Of a stretch of 64,000 bases of DNA, positions 51,087-58,144 are shown in pieces. Location: contig NZ_CP071321.1 of NCBI RefSeq assembly GCF_017309585.1, forward strand, positions 4,422,001 through 4,486,000, in the 5' to 3' direction. Origin of the DNA: Nitrogeniibacter aestuarii (GTDB lineage: Bacteria > Pseudomonadota > Gammaproteobacteria > Burkholderiales > Rhodocyclaceae). The position numbers were made by a program, and so were the translations under genes. How positions within the stretch are numbered: the first letter of the stretch is position 1; each line of letters opens with the position of its first letter. The notes under the pieces were generated by a model. That model was not told the origin of the DNA and ran no database searches. It saw only the letters and a list, made by a program, of their open reading frames with translations.

Positions 51087-51710
51087 ATGTCCAAGATCGA
51101 TTTCTATACCCACCCCATGTCGCGCGGCCAGATTGCCCGCTGGGCGCTCCACGAGGTCAGTGCGTCGTACGACACCCACCTGGTCGACTATGGCACTACG
51201 ATGAAAGCCGAGGCCTATCTGGCGGTCAACCCGATGGGCAAGGTACCGGCCATCGTCCATGAAGGGCGCGTCGTGACCGAGTGCGCGGCCATCTGTGCCT
51301 ACCTGGCCGACGTCTTCGCGGATGAAGGCCTCGGGCCGCTGCCCGAGGAACGCGCCGACTATTACCGCTGGCTCTTTTTCGCCGCCGGCCCGCTGGAGCA
51401 GGCCAACACCCTGACCATGCTGGGCGCCTTGCCGAGCGAAGAGCAGCAACGCACCGTCGGGTGTGGCGATCCGGCGCAGGTCATCGATGTGCTCGAAGCC
51501 AAACTCACGGAATCACCGTTCATCTGCGGCCGGCGTTTCACCATGGCCGATGTGTATGTGGGCAGCCATGTGGACTGGGGTCTGGCTTTCGGCATGCTGC
51601 CCAGGCGCGACGCCTTCGAAGCCTACGCGGCGCGAATGCGGGCGCGGGAGGCTTACGAAGAAGCCAAGGAAATCGACAGCGCGCTGATCGCCCGCCAACA
51701 GAGCGAGTAA
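51087..51710 (+). CDS. Glutathione S-transferase family protein
   Basis: 207-aa cytosolic GST. The N-terminal domain has SKIDFYTHPMSRGQIARWAL (active-site Ser/Arg helix start), the cis-Pro motif NPMGKVPAIVHEG and ECAAICAYLADVF. The C-terminal helical domain carries CGRRFTMADVYVGSHVDWGL. The ATG at 51087 was chosen by the domain start. The gene stands between two terminators, so it is a single-gene unit. Confidence 0.93.
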   Translation: MSKIDFYTHPMSRGQIARWALHEVSASYDTHLVDYGTTMKAEAYLAVNPMGKVPAIVHEGRVVTECAAICAYLADVFADEGLGPLPEERADYYRWLFFAAGPLEQANTLTMLGALPSEEQQRTVGCGDPAQVIDVLEAKLTESPFICGRRFTMADVYVGSHVDWGLAFGMLPRRDAFEAYAARMRAREAYEEAKEIDSALIARQQSE

Positions 51711-51714
51711 CAAA

Positions 51715-51738
51715 AAAAGCGGGGCATGCCCCGCTTTT
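51715..51738. terminator. Bidirectional rho-independent terminator
   Basis: AAAAGCGGGGCATGCCCCGCTTTT is a perfect palindrome between the GST gene and the convergent PEP-CTERM gene, suited to stop transcription from both sides. Confidence 0.92.
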
Positions 51739-51755
51739 ATGATGGCCCGCCCGCT

Positions 51756-52343
51756 TCAGACCGCGCGCTTGCGACGGGCGCTGACACCAAGGCCGGCCAG
51801 ACCCAGGCCGATGAGCGCCAGTGACGCAGGCTCCGGCACCACATTGCCCGTGGTCACCATCACGTTGTCGATGGAGGTATTGCCCTCGATCGACCCGCCC
51901 GTGATGCTGAAACCGGACACACCGTTGTTCGAGTTGAACGCGATGGTCTGATAGACACCGGGATTCGAGTAAGCCCCCTGCATCACCGTGATGGTCTCGC
52001 TGACCAGCGTCGCGCCGTTCATGTCGAAGGCCTGAAACAGTGCCCCCGACACCCAGGTCGTGGTGTCGATCGAGAAGGCCGTGATCGTGCTGCCGAACGA
52101 CGGGGTGAAGAAGATCTCGGCGATGCTGCCGTTGTTCAGACCATCGGCAATCCACAGACCATCCGGGTTGTTTCCACGACCACCGCCCACGCCGTAGACG
52201 TTCTGCAGGTTCGAGTTCGTGCCGAGCCAGCCGGATTCCCAGGCCGGGAAGGCGCCTTCGAAATCTTCCAGCAGCACCGCGGCAGATGCTTGTGTCGACA
52301 AAGCCATCAGGCCCGTGAACGCAAGGGCAAGAGGAGTTCGCAT
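51756..52343 (-). CDS. PEP-CTERM sorting domain protein
   Basis: 195-aa exported protein. The signal peptide is MRTPLALAFTGLMALSTQASA. The mature part is Gly/Asn/Ser-rich and strand-forming (LLEDFEGAFPAWESGWLGTN, IDTTTWVSGALFQAFDMNGA). The C-terminus has the PEP-CTERM signal: VPEP, hydrophobic helix SLALIGLGLAGLGVSA, then ARRKRAV. Such proteins are processed by exosortase and tied to exopolysaccharide production in Rhodocyclales and relatives. It is probably a surface or matrix protein. Confidence 0.93.
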   Translation of the reverse strand: MRTPLALAFTGLMALSTQASAAVLLEDFEGAFPAWESGWLGTNSNLQNVYGVGGGRGNNPDGLWIADGLNNGSIAEIFFTPSFGSTITAFSIDTTTWVSGALFQAFDMNGATLVSETITVMQGAYSNPGVYQTIAFNSNNGVSGFSITGGSIEGNTSIDNVMVTTGNVVPEPASLALIGLGLAGLGVSARRKRAV

Positions 52344-52532
52344 GTGTTTTCCTTATTGTGTGTATGTGTTTTTTTTGCCGACCTCTGCGGCCATGATATT
52401 TAGCAACAATATTGAAAACACCAGATGTGATCGAACACACGTTCGTGTTCAATTACTTGACCTTTCGTCGTGGTACGCCAGCGACTCACGCCCGGGGTGA
52501 ATCCCGGCTTCTTCACGTCAAGATCGGTCCAT

Positions 52533-52548
52533 TGTCGGGTTTGCGACA
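52533..52548. promoter_or_regulatory. NifA upstream activator site (ferredoxin-nifZ-nifF)
   Basis: TGTCGGGTTTGCGACA fits TGT-N10-ACA and is 44 bases upstream of the sigma-54 element at 52592. It is the third such site in the window. Confidence 0.82.
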
Positions 52549-52591
52549 AACCAGCCAGTTCTTAAACCTCTGATTAAGTGCAGTTTTTTTC

Positions 52592-52607
52592 AGGCATGCG
52601 GCTTGCA
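52592..52607 (+). promoter_or_regulatory. Sigma-54 promoter of the ferredoxin-nifZ-nifF operon
   Basis: AGGCATGCGGCTTGCA: GG and GC ten bases apart, with the -12 TTGCA exact and -24 reading GGCAT. It lies about 28 bases before the ferredoxin start codon. Confidence 0.85.
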
Positions 52608-52635
52608 ATGAGACGTGAAAACCACGGAGGTCATC

Positions 52636-52962
52636 ATGCCCAAGCCGAAAAAACATGTACTTGTCTGCGTCCAGGGTCGTCCGGAGGGGCACCCCCGGGG
52701 CTCCTGTCAGGCCAGCGGATGCGGTCCGCTCTGGCAAGCATTCTCGGACGCGTTTGCGGCTCGAAAACTGTGGGAGCAGGGCTTGCAGCTGACGAACACC
52801 GGCTGTCTCGGGCCCTGTCAGACCGGGCCGAGCGTGCTCGTGTATCCAGAGGGGACGATGTACGCCCATGTCACGCCGGGCGACGTGGACGAGATCATCG
52901 ACAAGCATCTGCTGGGTGACGAACCGGTCGAACGCCTGGTGGCGCCGGCCGAGGTCTGGTAA
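52636..52962 (+). CDS. Thioredoxin-like [2Fe-2S] ferredoxin, nif-linked
   Basis: 108-aa ferredoxin of the thioredoxin-like [2Fe-2S] class (Shethna-type). KKHVLVCVQGRPEGHPRGSC supplies the first Cys pair and LTNTGCLGPCQTGPSVLVYP the second. GGAGG precedes ATG 52636. It heads an operon with nifZ and nifF under a NifA/sigma-54 promoter. Probable roles are electron transfer to nitrogenase or conformational protection, as described for the Azotobacter FeSII-type protein; which applies here is not clear. Confidence 0.88.
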   Translation: MPKPKKHVLVCVQGRPEGHPRGSCQASGCGPLWQAFSDAFAARKLWEQGLQLTNTGCLGPCQTGPSVLVYPEGTMYAHVTPGDVDEIIDKHLLGDEPVERLVAPAEVW

Positions 52963-52976
52963 GCGGAGGACGTGCC

Positions 52977-53249
52977 ATGGCAACCGAGCAATACGACATC
53001 GGCGAGATGGTGTTCGCGGTCAATGACATCGTGAACGACGGTGGCATGCCCGGGGTGGATGAGGAGGGACTCATCGCCGCGGCCGGGACCCGAGGGGTGG
53101 TGGTTCAGTTTGGCCATGCCGAACTGGCCCCGAGCCAGGAAATCTACCTGGTGCGCTTCGAGACCGGCCCCGACGACACCCTGGGCAACCCGGTCGGTGT
53201 GCTGCCCGAGGAGCTGACGCAGGAAGCCCCCGCAGAGCCTTCGACATGA
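52977..53249 (+). CDS. nifZ: Nitrogenase maturation protein NifZ
   Basis: 90-aa NifZ-type protein. The SH3-like fold is visible as YDIGEMVFAVNDIVNDGGMP, GLIAAAGTRGVVVQFGHAEL and QEIYLVRFETG. NifZ assists formation of the second P-cluster of the MoFe protein. It is shorter than NifZ of Azotobacter, mainly because the C-terminal tail is missing. It lies 14 bases after the ferredoxin gene and overlaps nifF. Confidence 0.88.
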   Translation: MATEQYDIGEMVFAVNDIVNDGGMPGVDEEGLIAAAGTRGVVVQFGHAELAPSQEIYLVRFETGPDDTLGNPVGVLPEELTQEAPAEPST

Positions 53250-53809
53250 GCAGGCTCGGCATCTTTTTTGGGACCGAAACCGGCCGCACCCGATTGCTGG
53301 CCAAGCAGATCGCCCGCCAACTGGCGAGCGACCATGGCGTCACGACGGAAAAACCGGCCAATATCGGCCGCACCTCGGTGCAGGACTTCCTCGCGTGTGA
53401 CGCCTACATCCTCGGCCTGCCGACGCTCGGCGAGGGGGAGCTACCCGGCCTGAACACCGGTCTTGACCAGCCCAGCTGGGCCGAATTCATGCCACGGCTC
53501 CAGCCGGGCAGCATGAACGGCAAGGTCGTGGCCATTTTTGGCCTGGGGGACCAGGAGAAGTATCCGGAACATTTCGTGGACGGGATCGGTCTGCTGTATG
53601 ACGAGCTGACCGATCTGGGCGCCCGCGTCGTGGGTCGATGGCCGACGACCGGATACAGCTTCACCGGGTCGGTTGCGGTGGACGGAGACGAGTTTCTTGG
53701 CCTGGCGATTGATCAGCACGCTCAGGCCGCTCTGACGGACGAGCGGGTGGCCAGGTGGCTGGCCCTGATCGTGCCGGATCTTGTTGCCAACGAGGAGCTT
53801 GTCTCATGA
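53246..53809 (+). CDS. nifF: Nif-associated flavodoxin
   Basis: 187-aa long-chain flavodoxin. The FMN phosphate loop is GIFFGTETGRTR (residues 5-16). The later FMN-binding loops are GLPTLGEGELPG and FGLGDQEKYPEHFVDGIGLL, with the long-chain insertion in between. It passes electrons to nitrogenase reductase, probably fed by Rnf. The start overlaps the nifZ stop and the stop overlaps the next start, so it is in the middle of a coupled operon. Confidence 0.94.
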   Translation: MSRLGIFFGTETGRTRLLAKQIARQLASDHGVTTEKPANIGRTSVQDFLACDAYILGLPTLGEGELPGLNTGLDQPSWAEFMPRLQPGSMNGKVVAIFGLGDQEKYPEHFVDGIGLLYDELTDLGARVVGRWPTTGYSFTGSVAVDGDEFLGLAIDQHAQAALTDERVARWLALIVPDLVANEELVS

Positions 53810-54105
53810 ACGCCAACCCCTGGACGCTGCCGAAACACAATCGCATCCGCCGCCTGCTCGTGAGTCTGGGCGAACGCGTGGCGCGCGCTTGCGAGATCAT
53901 CGAGGATGAAGACCCGGACACGGTCACGCTCCGTCACTCGGATCTGCGGCGTCTGCGTGCACGTATTTACCTCCAGGGGCAACCGCGGGGCACCTATGGC
54001 ATTGCCTTCGAGTTTCCGTCGGCCGTCCCTCAGGTACTCGCGCGCCAGGAGGCACTCGATCTGGGCGCCGCGGTCCGCTGCCTGGCCACCCACTTCGATG
54101 CCTGA
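53806..54105 (+). CDS. Small hypothetical protein, nifF operon
   Basis: 99-aa protein with an N-terminal helical region (RIRRLLVSLGERVARACEII), an acidic stretch EDEDPDTVTL and a strand-rich segment RARIYLQGQPRGTYGIAFEF. No family recognised. The ATGA overlap with nifF makes co-translation likely, so a role in nitrogen fixation is probable from position. No further function can be given. Confidence 0.75.
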   Translation: MNANPWTLPKHNRIRRLLVSLGERVARACEIIEDEDPDTVTLRHSDLRRLRARIYLQGQPRGTYGIAFEFPSAVPQVLARQEALDLGAAVRCLATHFDA

Positions 54106-54173
54106 TCGCATGAACGCAGCCCCGGCGCTACCATGACCGGGCTCGTGCTCCCATCCACCCATCGCTGAAACGC

Positions 54174-54926
54174 ATGCCGACACGTCACCACCTCGCCCTC
54201 GCGCTTTGCATCGCCACCGGCTCCCTTGCCAATGCCGGCGAGGTGAGCGTCGCCGTGGCCGCCAATTTCACGGCCCCGATGCAGGAGATTGCCGCCGCAT
54301 TCGAACAGACCACGGGCCATCAGGCCAAGGTGTCGTACGGGTCGACCGGAAAGCTGTACGCGCAGATCGTGCACGGCGGCCCTTATGAGGTGTTTCTGGC
54401 GGCCGACGCCGACAGGCCCGAGAAACTCGAGACCGAAGGCATCGGCGTCTCCGGGCAGCGTTTCACCTATGCGATCGGCAGGCTGGTGTTGTGGTCACCC
54501 GAGCCCGACCGGGTCGATCCCGCCGGCGCGGTACTGGCCACCGGGGACTTCCGTCATCTGGCCATCGCCAATCCCAAGACAGCGCCCTACGGGGCCGCGG
54601 CCATGGAAGTCATTGCCGCGAAGGGCCTGGGCGCCAGGCTGGAACCGCGGCTCGTGCGCGGCGAGAACATCTCGCAGACCTGGCAATTCGTGGCCACCGG
54701 CAACGCGGAACTCGGCTTTGTCGCGGCCTCGCAGTTGTTCAAGGACGGCAAACCCCTGGGGGGTTCACGCTGGGACGTCCCGACCGACCTGTACCCCCCC
54801 ATCCGCCAGGATGCCGTGCTGCTCAAGAAGGGTGAAGCCAACCCGGCGGCGACGGCGCTGGTCGACTTTCTCAGGAGCGATGCGGCACTGGACATCATCA
54901 AGTCCTACGGCTACGCAAGGCCCTGA
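54174..54926 (+). CDS. modA: Molybdate ABC transporter, periplasmic binding protein ModA
   Basis: 250 aa. Signal peptide MPTRHHLALALCIATGSLANA, then the ModA fold: VSVAVAANFTAPMQEIAAAF, VSYGSTGKLYAQI (oxyanion-binding Ser), PYEVFLAADADRPEKLE, LAIANPKTAPYGAAAMEV and GNAELGFVAASQL. It captures molybdate or tungstate in the periplasm for ModBC. It begins the mod gene group that supplies molybdenum for FeMo-cofactor. Confidence 0.94.
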   Translation: MPTRHHLALALCIATGSLANAGEVSVAVAANFTAPMQEIAAAFEQTTGHQAKVSYGSTGKLYAQIVHGGPYEVFLAADADRPEKLETEGIGVSGQRFTYAIGRLVLWSPEPDRVDPAGAVLATGDFRHLAIANPKTAPYGAAAMEVIAAKGLGARLEPRLVRGENISQTWQFVATGNAELGFVAASQLFKDGKPLGGSRWDVPTDLYPPIRQDAVLLKKGEANPAATALVDFLRSDAALDIIKSYGYARP

Positions 54927-55022
54927 ACACCATCCCTGACTGACGTCGCGGAGTTTCTCCGGAGAGAATGATCGCCCCATAAACCACACTTAAATCATGG
55001 TTTTTGAAGATCGAGCCAGCTC

Positions 55023-55883
55023 ATGAGCCCTTACACCCTGCCGGACGCCGAGCTCGAGCGCATGTTGCTCGAAGACGCGCCTCAAGGCGACGCCACCACC
55101 TTTGCGCTTGGCATTGGTGCGGCGCGCGCGCGCATGACGTTTCGGGCACGTGGCCCGATGACGGTCTGCGGCAGCGAGGAGGCTGCACGCATGGGCGTGC
55201 TGCGTGGCCTCGACGTGTGCTTGTCCCGGGTCTCGGGTGCGCGGGCCGAGGCTGACGATCAGCTGCTGAGCTTCACCGGCCCGGCCAGCCAGGTTCATCT
55301 TGTCTGGAAGACGGCGCAAACGCTGATGGAGTACCTGGCCGGGATCGCCAGTGCAACACACGACATTGTCGTCGCTGCCCGCAACGCCCGCGCCGATTGC
55401 GCCGTGGTCTGCACCCGCAAGACCTTTCCCGGCACAAAATCCGCCAGCATCAAGGCGGTGCTGAGCGGGGGCGCCGGTGCCCACCGCCTGAGCCTCTCTG
55501 AAACCCTGCTCGTTTTCGACGAGCACCGCTGCCTCATGCACGAACCGCCGGCCGGGGCCATCGCACGCCTGCGCCAGCGCTGGCCCGAACGCCCGGTCGT
55601 GGTCGAAGTCGCCAGCCAGACCGAAGCCCACGCGTGGATCGAGGCCGGTGCGGACGTGATCCAGCTGGAAAAATGGTCGGCACAAGCCACCGCCGCCTTG
55701 CGCGCCAGCCTGCGCGATGGCCCCCGGCGCCCGCTCATTGCCGCTGCCGGCGGCATCACCGCAAGCAATGCCGCCGACTACGCCCGCGCCGGCGCCGACA
55801 TACTGGTCACCAGCGCCCCGTACTTCGCCCCGCCACGGGATGTGGCGGTCACCATTGCGCCCGACAGGGGAACCCAAGCATGA
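55023..55883 (+). CDS. modD: ModD family protein (quinolinate phosphoribosyltransferase-like)
   Basis: 286-aa protein of the ModD family, related to nicotinate-nucleotide pyrophosphorylase (NadC) but linked to molybdate transport. YTLPDAELERMLLEDAPQGD, VWKTAQTLMEYLAGIASATH, VCTRKTFPGTKSASIKAVLS and LIAAAGGITASNAADYARAG follow the family. The NadC-like residues for substrate binding (TRKTFPG, His in GGAGAHRLSLSE) are visible. Its reaction in Mo metabolism is not known. It lies between modA and a nifX-like gene; the stop overlaps the next start. Confidence 0.9.
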   Translation: MSPYTLPDAELERMLLEDAPQGDATTFALGIGAARARMTFRARGPMTVCGSEEAARMGVLRGLDVCLSRVSGARAEADDQLLSFTGPASQVHLVWKTAQTLMEYLAGIASATHDIVVAARNARADCAVVCTRKTFPGTKSASIKAVLSGGAGAHRLSLSETLLVFDEHRCLMHEPPAGAIARLRQRWPERPVVVEVASQTEAHAWIEAGADVIQLEKWSAQATAALRASLRDGPRRPLIAAAGGITASNAADYARAGADILVTSAPYFAPPRDVAVTIAPDRGTQA

Positions 55884-56272
55884 AAATCGCCATCGCCACC
55901 AAACATTTCAAGGAGGTCGGCGGCCACATCGGTAAATCGCTGCACTGGCTGCTATACGACCTGACCGAACACCACAGCACCCGACTGCTGCCTGCGCCTG
56001 AGCGCATCACGCTGAGGCGGGACCAGATCTTCCATGTGTTCGAAGACGATCGCCCGCACCCGCTCGACGGGGTCGACATCATGGTCGGCGCGAGCGCCGG
56101 GGAAGGCTTCATGCGTCACATGCGCAAACGCGGCGCCCAGGTGATGCTCACCAGCGAAAAAGACCCCACCATGGCGGTCACCCGCATCATGGCCGGGGAA
56201 GCGCTGCCGGGCCCAGGCTTCGATATCACGACGTCGCTGTGTAAAGTACGGGATCTTTTCTCGAAACACTGA
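55880..56272 (+). CDS. NifX/NifB-C-terminal-like Mo-Fe cluster-binding protein
   Basis: 130-aa protein of the dinitrogenase iron-molybdenum cofactor family (the fold of NifX, NafY and the NifB C-terminus). MKIAIATKHFKEVGGHIGKS starts the fold, GVDIMVGASAGEGFMRHMRK and RGAQVMLTSEKDPTMAVTRI follow. It is not the nifX found beside nifN, so it is a second paralogue. Its ATG overlaps the modD stop and it lies 18 bases before modB. It may handle a Mo-containing species as it is taken up, by inference from position. Confidence 0.88.
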   Translation: MKIAIATKHFKEVGGHIGKSLHWLLYDLTEHHSTRLLPAPERITLRRDQIFHVFEDDRPHPLDGVDIMVGASAGEGFMRHMRKRGAQVMLTSEKDPTMAVTRIMAGEALPGPGFDITTSLCKVRDLFSKH

Positions 56273-56290
56273 CCGACGCGTCTCTCACTC

Positions 56291-56959
56291 GTGCTCACGG
56301 AAGACCTTGCTGCCGTCTGGCTGACCCTGAAGCTTGCCACCGTGGTCACGGTGCTGCTGCTCATCCTGGGCACGCCCATCGCCTGGTGGCTGGCCCGCAC
56401 CCGCTCGATCTTCAAGGGCGCCATCGGCGCCGTGGTCGCGCTGCCACTGGTCTTGCCTCCGACGGTGCTCGGTTTCTACCTGCTCATCACGCTCGGGCCG
56501 AACGGCCCCGTCGGCCAGCTGACCGAAGCGCTGGGCATCGGCCTGCTGCCCTTCACGTTCCCCGGGCTGGTGATTGCCTCGGTGATCTACTCCTTGCCCT
56601 TCGTGGTCCAACCGATCCAGAACGCATTCGAAGCGATCGGCGAACGCCCGCTTGAGGCCGCAGCCACCCTGCGCGCCAGTCCCTGGGATGCCTTCTGGTC
56701 GGTTGCAGTGCCCCTGGCGCGGCCCGGTTTCATCACCGGCGCCATTCTCGGCTTTGCCCACACGGTGGGCGAGTTCGGCGTGGTGCTCATGATCGGCGGC
56801 AACATCCCGGAAAAGACGCGGGTGGTGTCGGTCCAGATCTATGACCATGTCGAAGCCCTGGAATACACCCAGGCCCACTGGCTCTCGGGCGGCATGGTGG
56901 TGTTCAGCTTCGTGGTCCTCATGGGCCTCTACACCCTCAATCGGGGCCGGCTGCGATGA
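56291..56959 (+). CDS. modB: Molybdate ABC transporter permease ModB
   Basis: 222-aa permease with about five helices. VWLTLKLATVVTVLLLILGT, VVALPLVLPPTVLGFYLLIT and LPFVVQPIQNAFEAIGERPL lead to the EAA loop (EAAATLRASPWDAFWSVAVP) that docks ModC, then FAHTVGEFGVVLMIGGNIPE. The start is GTG 56291 at the beginning of the family sequence. The stop overlaps modC. Confidence 0.95.
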   Translation: MLTEDLAAVWLTLKLATVVTVLLLILGTPIAWWLARTRSIFKGAIGAVVALPLVLPPTVLGFYLLITLGPNGPVGQLTEALGIGLLPFTFPGLVIASVIYSLPFVVQPIQNAFEAIGERPLEAAATLRASPWDAFWSVAVPLARPGFITGAILGFAHTVGEFGVVLMIGGNIPEKTRVVSVQIYDHVEALEYTQAHWLSGGMVVFSFVVLMGLYTLNRGRLR

Positions 56960-58029
56960 ATGGCGACATCCGCGCCCGTTTCCGTGTTGACCGGGGCGAG
57001 TTCTGTCTGGATGTGGATCTGACCTTGCCGGGCCATGGGGTGAGCGTCCTCTTCGGGCATTCGGGCTCGGGCAAGACCACGATCCTGCGTGCGATGGCCG
57101 GGCTTGAACAGGCACCGGCCGGCCATTTCGCCCTGGGGGACACCGTGTGGCAGCATGCCGGGCAGTTCACGCCGGTGCATGAGCGCGAAATCGGCGTGGT
57201 CTTTCAGGAAGCCAACCTGTTCCCGCACCTGAACGTGCGCCGCAACCTGGAGTTCGGCCTGCGCCGCGTGCCTGACGGCAAGCGCAGCCACCGCCTCAAG
57301 GACGTTGCCGACATGCTCGGCATTGCCCATCTGCTCGATCGCAAGCCCAGCCAGCTCTCCGGGGGCGAGCGCCAGCGCGCTGCCATCGCCCGTGCGCTGC
57401 TCAACACCCCACGCATCCTGCTCATGGATGAACCGCTGGCGGCGCTCGACCTCAAGCGCAAGCGCGAAATCCTGCCCTATCTGGAGCGCATGCACCGGGA
57501 GCTGGACATCCCGGTCGTCTATGTCAGTCATTCGCCCGAAGAAGTGGCGCGGCTGGCCGACCACCTGGTGTTGCTCGATGAGGGCAAGGTGATCGCCAGC
57601 GGCCCGCTCAACGACGTGCTGGCCCGCATCGACCTGCCCGCCGCCTTTGCCGACGACGCCGGCGTGGTGCTCGACACGGTCGTCGAGGGCCAGGAAGAAG
57701 ACCACATCACCCGCTTGCGATTCCCCGGTGGCACCATCCGGGTCGCACAACGGGAAGAACCGGTGGGCACGCCGCTGCGCTGTCGCATTCACGCCCGCAA
57801 CGTGAGCCTTGCCCTCGTGCCGCAGCCGGAAACCTCCATCCTCAACTGTGTCGGCGCGGTGGTCGTGGACATCGCCCCCACCAACACACCCGGCCAGGTG
57901 CTGGTGCGTCTCGATTGCGCCGGCGAGCCCTTGCTCGCACGCATCACCGAGCGCTCCCGGCGCAAGCTCGACATCCGCCCCGGCCTCGCACTGCGCGCCC
58001 AGATCAAATCCGTCGCGCTTCTGGACTGA
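56956..58029 (+). CDS. modC: Molybdate ABC transporter ATPase ModC
   Basis: 357-aa ATPase. Walker A is GHSGSGKTT (residues 34-42), the ABC signature QLSGGERQRAAIARALL, Walker B ILLMDEPLAALD, the switch YVSHSPEEVARLADH. The C-terminal part (from about 290) is a Mop/TOBE molybdate-binding domain. Length is normal for ModC. It ends the mod group; the ATG overlaps modB. Confidence 0.96.
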   Translation: MNGDIRARFRVDRGEFCLDVDLTLPGHGVSVLFGHSGSGKTTILRAMAGLEQAPAGHFALGDTVWQHAGQFTPVHEREIGVVFQEANLFPHLNVRRNLEFGLRRVPDGKRSHRLKDVADMLGIAHLLDRKPSQLSGGERQRAAIARALLNTPRILLMDEPLAALDLKRKREILPYLERMHRELDIPVVYVSHSPEEVARLADHLVLLDEGKVIASGPLNDVLARIDLPAAFADDAGVVLDTVVEGQEEDHITRLRFPGGTIRVAQREEPVGTPLRCRIHARNVSLALVPQPETSILNCVGAVVVDIAPTNTPGQVLVRLDCAGEPLLARITERSRRKLDIRPGLALRAQIKSVALLD

Positions 58030-58144
58030 ACGGCGCACCAGGCCGCCGGCGAGGAACAAGTGCATACCGCCGGGAACTTGTGCATTGACATGGCATATAT
58101 GACATGCTCGAATTCGGCCTCGGATATCCACTTGGCTTACCTCG

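Noticed and set aside
58085..58113. Sigma-54 or sigma-70 promoter before vgrG (TTGACATGGCATATATGACATGC)
   Set aside because: GG and GC are 12 bases apart instead of 10, and the -10 for the TTGACA is poor.
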